A DNA stretch of 34,044 nucleotides from a bacterium (GTDB lineage: Bacteria; Acidobacteriota; Polarisedimenticolia; Polarisedimenticolales; Polarisedimenticolaceae): the NCBI GenBank assembly GCA_024226515.1, contig JAAELQ010000009.1, positions 1-34,044 on the forward strand, read 5' to 3'. The translations under genes and the position numbers were made by a program. Shown here in pieces: positions 7,203-17,705 of the stretch (position 1 is its first letter; each line of letters opens with the position of its first letter). The notes under the pieces are model-generated. The model searched no databases and was not told the origin of the DNA. It saw nothing but the letters and a program-made list of their open reading frames with translations.

Positions 7203-8381
7203 ATGTCGGAACCGGTTTACCTGGCAGGCGCGGTGCGCACCCCGATCGGCAAGTTCGGCGGCAGCTTCGCCGCCATGCAGGCGGCCGAACTCGGACGCCA
7301 CGCGGCGACGGCCGCGATCGAGCGCGCTGGACTGAGCCCGGATCGGGTCGATCAGACGATCTTCGGGCACGCTCGGCAGGCCGGCTGCGGACCGAACCCG
7401 GCCCGGCAGGTCTCGCTGCTGGCCGGGATTCCGGAGGACCGGCCGGCCTACACGATCAACCAGGCCTGCCTGTCCGGGATGCAGGCGATCATGGGGGCTT
7501 CGCGCGCCGTGCGGCTCGGCGAGGCGCGCGTCGTGCTCGCGGGCGGCATGGAGGCGATGAGTCGCATCCCCTACCTACTCGACGCACGCTGGGGTTATCG
7601 CATGGGCCACCAGCCCGCGGTCGACGCCATGATGCGCGACGGGTATCTCGACCCGAACTGCGACAAGCTGATGGGGCAGACGGCCGAGACGCTGGCGCGC
7701 AAGTACGACATCTCGCGCGAGGAGCAAGACGCATACGCCGCGCGTTCGCAGAACCGCTGCGAGGCCGCGCGCCGCTCCGGCCGCTTTCGCGACGAGATCG
7801 TGCCGGTCGAGGTGCAGGAGAAGCGCGGCTCACGTGAGGTGATCGACGACGAGCACCCGCGGGACGGCGTCACGCCTGAGTCGCTCAAGAAACTGCGACC
7901 GGCGTTCGAGAAGGACGGCAGCGTCACGGCGGCGAACAGCAGCGGCATCACCGACGGCGCGTCGGCGATGCTCGTCCTCGACGCCGCATCCGTCGAGGAG
8001 CTCGGCGTGCGGCCGATGGCGCGCTTGCACGCGTTTCACGTCGACGCCGTAGCCCCGGAGATCATGGGCATCAGTCCCGTTCCGGCGGTGCGCAAGCTGC
8101 TGGAGCGGACGGGCCACGACCTGGACGGCATCGAGCTGATCGAGCTCAACGAGGCGTTCGCCGCACAGGCGCTCGCCGTCGATCGCGAGCTGAAGTTCGA
8201 TCACGAGCGACTGAACGTCAACGGGGGCGCGATCGCGCTCGGCCACCCCAGCGGCTGCACGGGCAACCGTATCGTCGTCACTCTGCTGCACGAGATGCAA
8301 CGCCGCGACGCGCAGTGGGGCCTGGCAACCCTGTGCGTGTCCGGTGGCATGGGCGGCGCCATGCTGCTCGAGCGATTCTAG
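7203..8381 (+). CDS. Acetyl-CoA C-acetyltransferase (thiolase family)
   Basis: Thiolase of 392 residues, the standard length. Key residues fall at the classical positions: nucleophile C89 in [11 protein letters not shown]348 in [14 protein letters not shown] and C378 in LCVSGGMGG. It condenses two acetyl-CoA to acetoacetyl-CoA or runs the reverse cleavage; sequence alone does not separate a biosynthetic from a degradative role. It has its own promoter and a near-perfect Shine-Dalgarno (AGGAGGTG, 7193-7200) three bases before ATG... no partner genes of beta-oxidation or polyhydroxyalkanoate synthesis are nearby. Its stop codon overlaps that of the convergent gene in a shared CTAG. Confidence 0.95.
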   Translation: MSEPVYLAGAVRTPIGKFGGSFAAMQAAELGRHAATAAIERAGLSPDRVDQTIFGHARQAGCGPNPARQVSLLAGIPEDRPAYTINQACLSGMQAIMGASRAVRLGEARVVLAGGMEAMSRIPYLLDARWGYRMGHQPAVDAMMRDGYLDPNCDKLMGQTAETLARKYDISREEQDAYAARSQNRCEAARRSGRFRDEIVPVEVQEKRGSREVIDDEHPRDGVTPESLKKLRPAFEKDGSVTAANSSGITDGASAMLVLDAASVEELGVRPMARLHAFHVDAVAPEIMGISPVPAVRKLLERTGHDLDGIELIELNEAFAAQALAVDRELKFDHERLNVNGGAIALGHPSGCTGNRIVVTLLHEMQRRDAQWGLATLCVSGGMGGAMLLERF

Positions 8382-8845
8382 ACGGCGTCGTTGCCGTGAA
8401 CCTGGACGATGAAGCGCCGGTTGACGTAGGTCATCTCGGTGCCGCGGTGCACCGGCAAGAACCGTTCGGTGGCGTTCAGGTAGTCGATCAAGCGTGAGCT
8501 CTCCGCGGGCATCGCGTAGTCCACGCGGCCCACGATCCGCTCACCGCCGACGAGCAGGATCGTCACGCCGGTGTGCCAGTCGCCCGCCTCCAGTCCGTCG
8601 GGCTCGTGGGCGTCTCTCTCGGCCAGGCAGACCGAGACCACCCGGTCCTTGTTGAGCAGAATCCCGCCCTGGGGCGACACCAGCGGCATGAAGCACTCCT
8701 CCGCGTCGTTCAGGCGGTCGGACACCCGACCCGGACCGCCCCCGGGGCGCACTTCGGGGGCGTACAGAACGCCCTCGACGGACGGGCAGCCCTCGAGCTG
8801 GACGCGGACGCTGACCTGCTGACACGGTACTTCGTAGGCCTTCAT
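8378..8845 (-). CDS. Hypothetical protein, 155 residues
   Basis: I do not recognise a family. The protein is soluble-looking, with no signal peptide or membrane segment, and appears beta-rich. It contains ECFMPLVSPQGGILLNKDRV (50-69), which suggests a folded beta-sheet domain that handles a small ligand or binds another protein. Later come GDWHTGVTILLVGGERIVG (88-106) and LIDYLNATERFLPVHR (118-133). The start ATG 8845 has GGGAGAG five bases upstream. Codon use matches the neighbours. The gene is convergent with the thiolase, sharing CTAG for both stops, and divergent from the DUF4388 gene. It is a real gene by start signal and codon use; its function is unknown. Confidence 0.75.
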   Translation of the reverse strand: MKAYEVPCQQVSVRVQLEGCPSVEGVLYAPEVRPGGGPGRVSDRLNDAEECFMPLVSPQGGILLNKDRVVSVCLAERDAHEPDGLEAGDWHTGVTILLVGGERIVGRVDYAMPAESSRLIDYLNATERFLPVHRGTEMTYVNRRFIVQVHGNDAV

Positions 8846-8911
8846 CGAGACTCTCCCATGCGGGGCGGCAGGTGCCCTGAGCCCAATATGGGCCCCCCGT
8901 CGCGGGGAAGC

Positions 8912-8939
8912 TTGCCGGTCCGGGAAACCGGCATAGATT
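8912..8939 (+). promoter_or_regulatory. Promoter of the DUF4388 gene with an inverted repeat in its spacer
   Basis: TTGCCG (8912-8917), a 16-base spacer and TAGATT (8934-8939), each four of six matches to consensus. Arms GCCGGT (8914-8919) and ACCGGC (8927-8932) form an inverted repeat across the -35 and spacer. That is where a repressor dimer would bind, or it may be a chance hairpin. Confidence 0.4.
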
Positions 8940-8960
8940 AGTCACCTTGAGGGTTTTTGC

Positions 8961-10457
8961 GTGCTAAACGGAAGCTTCAAGACCATCCCCCTGCCGGACC
9001 TGATGCAGTGGGTCGGGGGCGCTCGCAAGACGGGCACTCTGCAGGTAGAGCGCAACAGGATCACCAAGCTGATCCTGTTCGAGGACGGCCAGGTCGTCGG
9101 CTGCTCGTCGGACGACCCGCCCGAGCGCCTGGGTCAGTTCCTGATCAACCGGGGCAAGATCACCGAGGACCAGTTGCGCGAGGCACTGGATCTGCAGGAG
9201 ATCAGCGGCAAGCACCTGGGCACGATCCTGGTCGATATGGAGACGATCTCCGCCGAGGACCTCTCCTCCCACCTCGAGGCCAAGGCGGAGGAGATCATCT
9301 ACAGCCTCTTCGAGTGGGACGAGGCCGCCTTCCGCTTCATCGAGGGCCAGAGCGACCCGGCCAACGTCTTCCCGATTCGCGTCGGCGTCCAGGATGTGTT
9401 GCTCCGCGGCCTCAAACGCTTCGACGAGATGAGCCTGATCCGGGAGGTTTTTCCGAACAACGGCGTCATCTTGCGGCCGACCAAACGTAAGCCGCCCGAC
9501 GCCGTTTTCGAGAACAAGATGGCCCGCCGGATCTACGAGCTGGTCAACGACGACCGTACGGTGGCGGAGATCCTGCTGCACGCGCACGGGTCGGAGTACG
9601 CGGTCCTCAAGTTCCTCTACGACCTGCACGAAGGCCGATACGTCGCGATCGCTCGGATGCAGGAGCTCGATCCGCAGCCGCCGGCCGCCGCGTCTCCCGC
9701 CGTCGAAGCAACGCCGCCCGCGGCGCAGCCGGCGAGTGGGGAGGCCGAGCCGGCTCTCGACTGGACTCCCGACATCGACCACGAACCCGTCCTCGCACCG
9801 GAGACCCCTGTCGAGGCCGGTGCACCGTCCGCCGGCGACGACGCGCTGGACGACCTCGTCGACGACCTCGACGCGATGGACGCGCCGATCGACCCCGAGC
9901 CGCTGGAGACGCCCGCGACCGCGACGGCGTCACACCCCGCCGAGCCTGCTACCGCGGTGTCCGTCGCCGTAGCGGCCGCCGTCGACGCGATCGGCGCCGA
10001 GGCACAACCCGCGGGGTCGGACGAGGTGGGTCTCGAGCCCGTCGAGAAGTCCGACGCGCACTACCTGGCCCGACAGCTCGACCGCGCGCAAGCCGCGATC
10101 GACAAGGCCAGCTACGAGGCCGCGATCGACATTCTCGACGAGGTCTACGACCGCTTCCCCGGCGACGACACGGTCCGCGACCTGAGCCGGATCGCCGAGG
10201 CCGGTTTCGTCGAGCGCGCCTACCGGCACCTGCTGCCGGCGTCGAAGGTGCCCGTGCTGACGAAGCCGGTCGACGATCTGGACCTGGGCAACATCTCGCC
10301 CAGCGAGTTCTTCCTGCTGAGCCGCATCGACGGGACGTGGGACGTGAAGTCGATCATCCAGATCGCACCCCTGCGCGAGGTGGACGCAATTCGCACACTT
10401 CGCCGGATGCGCGAGGCGGGCGTGATCGAGCTGCGCGAGCCCGAGGAAAAGAACTAG
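8961..10457 (+). CDS. DUF4388 (PatA-like) domain protein
   Basis: A 498-residue protein. The N-terminal DUF4388 fold (1-~155: SFKTIPLPDLMQWVGGARKTGTLQVE) encloses a MshEN/GSPII_E-N-like stretch, RLGQFLINRGKITEDQLREAL (56-76). Residues ~155-230 form a PqqD- or winged-helix-like segment. A long Ala/Pro/Asp-rich linker follows (~236-352), then a TPR-like helical pair (~353-415) and a second small helical domain ending LRRMREAGVIELREPEEKN. DUF4388 proteins occur in bacterial signalling and gliding or pilus-related regulators; the exact role here is inferred only. The start is GTG 8961, eight bases after GAGG. The stop overlaps that of convergent acpS in CTAG. Confidence 0.88.
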   Translation: MLNGSFKTIPLPDLMQWVGGARKTGTLQVERNRITKLILFEDGQVVGCSSDDPPERLGQFLINRGKITEDQLREALDLQEISGKHLGTILVDMETISAEDLSSHLEAKAEEIIYSLFEWDEAAFRFIEGQSDPANVFPIRVGVQDVLLRGLKRFDEMSLIREVFPNNGVILRPTKRKPPDAVFENKMARRIYELVNDDRTVAEILLHAHGSEYAVLKFLYDLHEGRYVAIARMQELDPQPPAAASPAVEATPPAAQPASGEAEPALDWTPDIDHEPVLAPETPVEAGAPSAGDDALDDLVDDLDAMDAPIDPEPLETPATATASHPAEPATAVSVAVAAAVDAIGAEAQPAGSDEVGLEPVEKSDAHYLARQLDRAQAAIDKASYEAAIDILDEVYDRFPGDDTVRDLSRIAEAGFVERAYRHLLPASKVPVLTKPVDDLDLGNISPSEFFLLSRIDGTWDVKSIIQIAPLREVDAIRTLRRMREAGVIELREPEEKN

Positions 10458-10867
10458 GAGCCTGTCCGAGTCATCACCGGCGCGGGCGGCTCCCCTTCCA
10501 GGATCACGACCGCCGCCACCGTCCCCGGCTGATGCGTCAGGCTGACGTGGAGCGAGCGGACGCCCTCCCGTCGAGCCCGGAGCGCCGCCTCCCCGTGCAA
10601 CTCCAGCGTGGGCCTGCCGTTCGCGGCGCGGACGACCTCGACCTGACGGAACGCCAGGCCCTCGGACCAGCCCGTTCCGAGCGCCTTGAGGCAAGCCTCC
10701 TTGGCCGCGAACCGGGCGGCGAGAGCCTGAGCGCGATCGTGGCGCTCACGGCAGTCCTCGCGCTCCCGCTCCGTGAACACGCGCGACTCGAACCGCTCGC
10801 CGTGCCGCTCGATCGCCCGCTGCATGCGCGCGGTTTCCAGCAGATCGATGCCGAGACCCAGAATCAT
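10454..10867 (-). CDS. acpS: Holo-[acyl-carrier-protein] synthase
   Basis: Transfers 4'-phosphopantetheine from CoA to apo-ACP, activating fatty acid synthesis. The 137 residues include the metal-binding D8 in GLGIDLLET and E57 in RFAAKEACLKALG with K61, then HVSLTHQPGTVAAVVIL near the C-terminus. The last ~15 residues (EGEPPAPVMTRTGS) extend past the family's usual end. The start ATG 10867 has GGAGGGG six bases upstream; a longer reading to 10918 adds a non-homologous stretch. The gene faces the DUF4388 gene and both stops share CTAG 10454-10457. Confidence 0.95.
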   Translation of the reverse strand: MILGLGIDLLETARMQRAIERHGERFESRVFTEREREDCRERHDRAQALAARFAAKEACLKALGTGWSEGLAFRQVEVVRAANGRPTLELHGEAALRARREGVRSLHVSLTHQPGTVAAVVILEGEPPAPVMTRTGS

Positions 10868-10939
10868 GCAACCCCTCCGTGGCACCCCATGATGCCTCCC
10901 CTCGGCCCCTGCCGCCAAACCCGGCCCCGAGGTTCGAAA

Positions 10940-10948
10940 TGCTATAAT
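10940..10948 (+). promoter_or_regulatory. Extended -10 promoter of the NYN-domain gene
   Basis: TGC followed by a perfect TATAAT (10943-10948), striking in this GC-rich DNA. No convincing -35 lies 16-18 bases upstream. Transcription would start near 10955, giving a leader of roughly 157 bases before GTG 11112. Confidence 0.55.
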
Positions 10949-10954
10949 ACTCGG

Positions 10955-11111
10955 CGTCCGATGACCCTATCGATCTTGAGAAACTACTCCAGGTAAAGCA
11001 CTTGCGACTCCGATCCGGGAATCGGACCCACGGTTGCTCCAGGGCGCTTGACCTGGCGCTTCCGCGGCCTGAGACTTCCTGCACGCGACCTCGTTCGTCT
11101 CGGAGCAACAC
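10955..11111 (+). promoter_or_regulatory. Long 5' leader with possible alternative hairpins
   Basis: Inverted repeats TCCGAT (11009-11014)/ATCGGA (11021-11026) and CCAGG (11039-11043)/CCTGG (11052-11056). A second CTCCAGG copy (10987-10993) could compete for the same CCTGG, allowing two mutually exclusive folds. No known riboswitch class, tRNA or small RNA is recognised. Function is speculative. Confidence 0.25.
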
Positions 11112-12680
11112 GTGAGCCTGCAAGAGCAACAGATCTTCGACCGCCTCGGCGACGAGGGTCTGATGCGTGTGCTCGACGACCTCCTGGATCGCAACCGACT
11201 GGCACGACTGGCCAACGCGTGTGGCCTCAAGTATCCCGGCATGCGAACGCGCTCGCAGAAGCGGGAGAAGCTCGTCACCGACCTCGTCGATCGCGCGGCG
11301 GACGACGCCGCGACGCGGAAGGCGATCTACCGCCTGCTGCGCAAGGAGACGGCGCTCGCACGCCGCCGCTGGAACTCGCTCGCCTCCGAGTCGAAGGCCG
11401 AGCGGCTGTCCGATCCCGCGTTTCTCAACGCCAAGGGCAATCTCGGCTTACACCTCTACTTCCTCGCGGCGGCGGACTACGAACCGCAAGACGAGGGCTT
11501 CCAGCGCCTTGCCCGGCAGAACCTGCTGCGCATGACGACGAACGGCTCGTCGACCCTGGCCAACACGGGCAAGCCGTCCAGGGAAGAGACGCGCTTGCAG
11601 AAACGTGTCGTGGAGTTCGAGAAGAAGATCGTCCACCTCGAATCGCAACTGGGCAAGACGCGCGACCACGAGAAGACACTCAAGCGCGATCTGATCCAAC
11701 GCAAGGGCGACCTGGCCGAGTCGCGCATGCTCGCCGAGCGCCTGCGCAACGAGCTCGCGCAGGCACAGGCCGCCGCCAAGTTGACGAAGTCGGGCGCCGC
11801 CGACCAGGCCGGGGCCGAGATGGGTAAGGCAGTGCGCAAGCTGGCCTCCGAGCAGCGCAAGCTGACGCATCGGATCGAGAAACTGGCCGTACCCGCGTCC
11901 CGTTCTCGAACCGAGAAGGACATGCTCGACAAGGTGGGCGAGACGGTCGAGGCGCTGAAGAAAGAGCTGAGCTCTCTGCGCCGTGAGTCGACGAAGATCT
12001 CCGAGGATCAGACCAAGCGGCTGGACGAGCTGTCCACGACCGTGGCCAGCACGCAGCGCCAGACACCGAAGAAGAAGCGCGCCCGCAGCAGCGGCAGCGC
12101 GGCTCGCGTCGGCGTCTTCGTCGACGTGCAGAACATGTACTACGCCGCTCGCAGGCTCAAGGGCAAGCTGGACTTCGACGCGTTGCTGAAAGCCGCCGTG
12201 CGCGATCGTCGTCTGGTACAACCCACCGCCTACGTCGTCGAATCGAAAGAGATCGATCAGTCGGGTTTCATCGCCATGCTCGAACAGCGTGCGATCGAGG
12301 TGCGGCGCAAGACGCTCAGCGTACGCGCCGACGGCTCGATGAAGGGCGACTGGGACATGGAGTTGGCCCTCGACATCCTCGACGCCGCACCGCGCCTGGA
12401 CGTCGTCGTGCTGGTATCGGGCGACGGAGACTTCACCTCCCTGGTGAAGCGCGTCAAGCAGATGGGCCCGCGCGTCGAGGTCATCGGATTCCCGCGCAAC
12501 ACCGCAAAGTCGTTGCTCGAGGCGGCGGATCACTTCACGCCGCTCGACCGTAAGTTCATGATCTACCCGCGCCGGCCGAAGACCGCGACTCCGCCGCCAC
12601 GGCTGCGCAAGAAGACGGTCACCAAGCCGGGCGACTCCACGGCCCGTTCCTCGGCGGCCGAGGCGCGCAAGACCGGGTAG
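11112..12680 (+). CDS. Coiled-coil NYN (LabA/PIN-like) domain protein
   Basis: A 522-residue protein. Residues 1-~140 are helical and include a small basic segment (KYPGMRTRSQKREKLVTDLVD). Residues ~155-310 are charged, Leu-heptad coiled coil, followed by a basic linker (PKKKRARSSGS). The C-terminal NYN/LabA domain (~332-480) has D338 and N341 in VFVDVQNMYY, D413/D415 in KGDWDMELALDIL and D438/D440 in LVSGDGDFTSLVKR, the acidic residues that hold metal in PIN-fold RNases. The tail is basic and disordered. It is probably a metal-dependent RNA-processing or RNA-binding protein that oligomerises through the coil; the substrate is unknown. The start is GTG 11112 with GGAG six bases upstream. It stands alone with its own promoter and leader. 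Confidence 0.88.
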   Translation: MSLQEQQIFDRLGDEGLMRVLDDLLDRNRLARLANACGLKYPGMRTRSQKREKLVTDLVDRAADDAATRKAIYRLLRKETALARRRWNSLASESKAERLSDPAFLNAKGNLGLHLYFLAAADYEPQDEGFQRLARQNLLRMTTNGSSTLANTGKPSREETRLQKRVVEFEKKIVHLESQLGKTRDHEKTLKRDLIQRKGDLAESRMLAERLRNELAQAQAAAKLTKSGAADQAGAEMGKAVRKLASEQRKLTHRIEKLAVPASRSRTEKDMLDKVGETVEALKKELSSLRRESTKISEDQTKRLDELSTTVASTQRQTPKKKRARSSGSAARVGVFVDVQNMYYAARRLKGKLDFDALLKAAVRDRRLVQPTAYVVESKEIDQSGFIAMLEQRAIEVRRKTLSVRADGSMKGDWDMELALDILDAAPRLDVVVLVSGDGDFTSLVKRVKQMGPRVEVIGFPRNTAKSLLEAADHFTPLDRKFMIYPRRPKTATPPPRLRKKTVTKPGDSTARSSAAEARKTG

Positions 12681-12693
12681 CCGCCCGCGGGTT

Positions 12694-15564
<2,871 letters not shown>

Positions 15565-15568
<4 letters not shown>

Positions 15569-16452
15569 CGTCGCGCCTTCGGCAACAGGCCGCGCAACGT
15601 CGCCATGTTGCGCAGGTCCTGCCGCTCGCCCTCGCCCTTCGGCGTCTCGAGCACCATCGGCACGTCGCGGAATCGATCGTCGCGCAAGATACTGCGGAAC
15701 GCGGAGAGCCCCACCTCGCCTTCGCCGATGTGCTCGTGACGGTCGCGCCGGCTGCCGAGCCCGAACTTCGAGTCGTTCAGGTGAAACGCCTTCACACGCC
15801 CCAGTCCCACCTGTGCGTCGAGCTCCTCGATCGTTCGCGCATAGGCCCGCGCACCGCTCAGCGCGTAGCCCGCGGCCAGCACGTGGCAGGTGTCGACGCA
15901 CACGCCCAGCCGGCGCCGGACGCGGCTCGCGCGCACGATCCGCCCCAGGTGCTCGAAACGCGCACCGAGATTCGTCCCCTGACCCGCCGTCGTCTCGAGC
16001 AGCACGCTCACGCCGCGCCGCTCGCGCAACGACGGTCCCAGCACGAGGTCCAGGCCGGCGGCAACGCGGTCCAGGCCGGCGTCCTCCCCCGAGCCGACGT
16101 GCGAGCCGGGGTGCAGCACGAGGTACGGAACCCCGAGCAGCGCGCAGCGCTCGACCTCGTCGCCGAGCGCCTCGATCGAGCGCCGCCACGTCGGCTCGTC
16201 GGGCGACGCGAGGTTGATCAGGTAGCTCGCGTGGGCCATCGTGAACGGCCGCAGGCCGCTGTCCCGCAGGGCCCTGCGGAAGCGGCGCGCCTCCTCGAGG
16301 TCCACCGGGCGCGCCTTCCACTGGCGCGCCGACTTGACGAAGATCTGCAGCGCGGTGCCGTCGACACCCCGCGCCCGCTCGATGGCGCGCTCGAACCCGC
16401 CGGCGATGGACATGTGGGCTCCGATCGGCGCCCGCGCCCCCTTTGCTACCAC
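15565..16452 (-). CDS. nfo: Endonuclease IV (AP endonuclease)
   Basis: Nfo of 295 residues cuts DNA 5' to abasic sites in base excision repair, using three zinc ions in a TIM barrel. Signature parts are GAHMSIAGGFERAIERA (11-27), LVLHPGSHVGSG, VLLETTAGQGTNLG, VCVDTCHVLAAGYAL, FHLNDSKFGLGSRRDRHEHIGEGEVG and MVLETPKGEG, together supplying the expected His/Glu/Asp ligands. The start is GTG 16452 with GGAG about ten bases upstream. It is the first gene of a four-gene unit that continues into queuosine modification and lipid A synthesis. Confidence 0.96.
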
Positions 16453-16519
16453 GCTGCCCTACTCCGCGCTCCGCTCCCCGAGCCGCGGATGCCGCAGCGA
16501 ACGGGATGGGAGACCGGGA

Positions 16520-16528
16520 AGGTTAGCA
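16520..16528 (-). promoter_or_regulatory. Possible extended -10 element for the nfo-queA-tgt-lpxH unit
   Basis: On the minus strand, TGC followed by TAACCT. It fits the TGn-extended form seen elsewhere in the window but has only four hexamer matches. Transcription would start near 16512, about 60 bases before GTG 16452. Confidence 0.3.
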
Positions 16529-16539
16529 GGCTGCCGGGA

Positions 16540-16553
16540 GACCCCGAGGGGTC
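16540..16553 (-). terminator. Hairpin after the M48 protease gene
   Basis: Arms GACCC and GGGTC around a four-base loop, 12 bases beyond the protease stop and just before the nfo promoter region. There is no T-run, so it is at best a weak or factor-assisted terminator. Confidence 0.3.
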
Positions 16554-16565
16554 GGCGAGACCGCG

Positions 16566-17705
16566 TCAGCGAGCCAGGATCCAGCCCGCGGCGAGGATCA
16601 GTCCGGTAAGGACGAAGATGCCGACGGCCGACCAGACCAGCCGTCGCATGTCGGGACCGCTCGTGTCGGCCGCTTCGGGCGGACTGAACGCGTCCCCGAG
16701 GCCGCGGACGCGCGTCAGGCTCGATTCGAGGGCCTGCGTGCCGGCGGCGCGCCGAAACACGTCGCGATTGACTCGCGGAGGACTGTCCGACTCGGCAGCC
16801 CGAGCCAGCGCGCGCTCCAGTCGTCGAGCGCGGTCCCGCGGCGGCGGATGGGCCAGGGCGTATTCCTGGGCCTCGGACCCGCCGTCGTCGATGCGGCGCT
16901 CGATGCGGCGCAGGAAGCGGAGCGCCGACTGCGGGTCGTACTCCAGCGCGAGCAGCGTGTCGAGCGCCAGGGTGTCGGCCTCGTGCTCGGCCGGCGTCCC
17001 GTGACCCAGTCGGATCAGATCCATGGCGGCCAGGATCCAGCCGTCGTCGTCGGACTCGGCCCGGCGCGTCACCTGCCCCAGGCTCAGCCGCACCAGACTG
17101 CCCGCGGCGGCGCCGGTGGCCACGTGGGCCAGCTCGTGCGCAAGCATGAACACCAGTTCGGCCTCGTCCTGCAGCGTGGCCAACATGCCACGACTGATCA
17201 GCAGGGTGCCCGAGGGGAGCGCCAGGGTCTCGAACGAGCCGTTGTCGACGATCACGACGCGCGGAGACTGCGGCGCGTCCTGCATCTGATCCGCCACCAG
17301 CCGCGCCACGCGGTCGAGATACGCCGCAAGTGTCTCGGAGGTGACGGTCTCGACCTCTCGGTCGAGCGCGCTGAGGACCTCGGTCTCGGTCGCCAGGGCC
17401 ACACCGTCGTCGGAGTAGGTCGACTCGGCGGCTGCGCTGCAGACCTCACAGGTCGTCGTGCCCGACTTGCCCTGCTCGATCGAGGCGATCCCGCAATTCT
17501 CACAGGCCACGACACGGGCCGGAGGATCCCCGGCGGTGTAGCGGCTGCCGCAGCGCTGACAGCGGCGCAGGCCGAGCTCCCCGAAACGCGTCGTCGAGAC
17601 CGCGGGCAGATCCCCGCAGGGTTCGCTGCAACGCGGGCAGGCGGTCGCCGCTGCGATCGCGGATTCCGCCGGAACCGGCTCTACCGTTGTTTCCGTGCCA
17701 CCCAT
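16566..17705 (-). CDS. Tail-anchored M48-family metalloprotease with N-terminal zinc ribbons
   Basis: A 379-residue protein. The N-terminus has four CxxC knuckles (C23/C26, C49/C52, C68/C71, C86/C89), enough for two zinc ribbons. The M48 peptidase domain (~105-300) carries the zinc-binding HELAH at H190-H194 and the third ligand E240 in EHEAD. A single hydrophobic helix (~354-377) lies at the very C-terminus, so most of the protein is predicted to be cytoplasmic and membrane-attached. M48 enzymes such as HtpX degrade membrane or damaged proteins, but here the catalytic domain precedes the single membrane anchor. The start ATG 17705 overlaps the upstream zinc-ribbon gene by 25 bases; a TTG at 17714 is also possible and better spaced from GGGGA. 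Confidence 0.88.
   Translation of the reverse strand: MGGTETTVEPVPAESAIAAATACPRCSEPCGDLPAVSTTRFGELGLRRCQRCGSRYTAGDPPARVVACENCGIASIEQGKSGTTTCEVCSAAAESTYSDDGVALATETEVLSALDREVETVTSETLAAYLDRVARLVADQMQDAPQSPRVVIVDNGSFETLALPSGTLLISRGMLATLQDEAELVFMLAHELAHVATGAAAGSLVRLSLGQVTRRAESDDDGWILAAMDLIRLGHGTPAEHEADTLALDTLLALEYDPQSALRFLRRIERRIDDGGSEAQEYALAHPPPRDRARRLERALARAAESDSPPRVNRDVFRRAAGTQALESSLTRVRGLGDAFSPPEAADTSGPDMRRLVWSAVGIFVLTGLILAAGWILAR

Noticed and set aside
10931..10942. GGTTCGAAATGC resembling a tRNA T-arm
   Set aside because: No acceptor stem, anticodon arm or other cloverleaf parts can be built around it; it overlaps the extended -10 promoter.
15569..16321. In-frame N-terminal extension of queA through nfo
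   Set aside because: The extra residues are Arg/Gly/Ala-rich and out of frame with nfo; QueA homology begins at TTG 15568.
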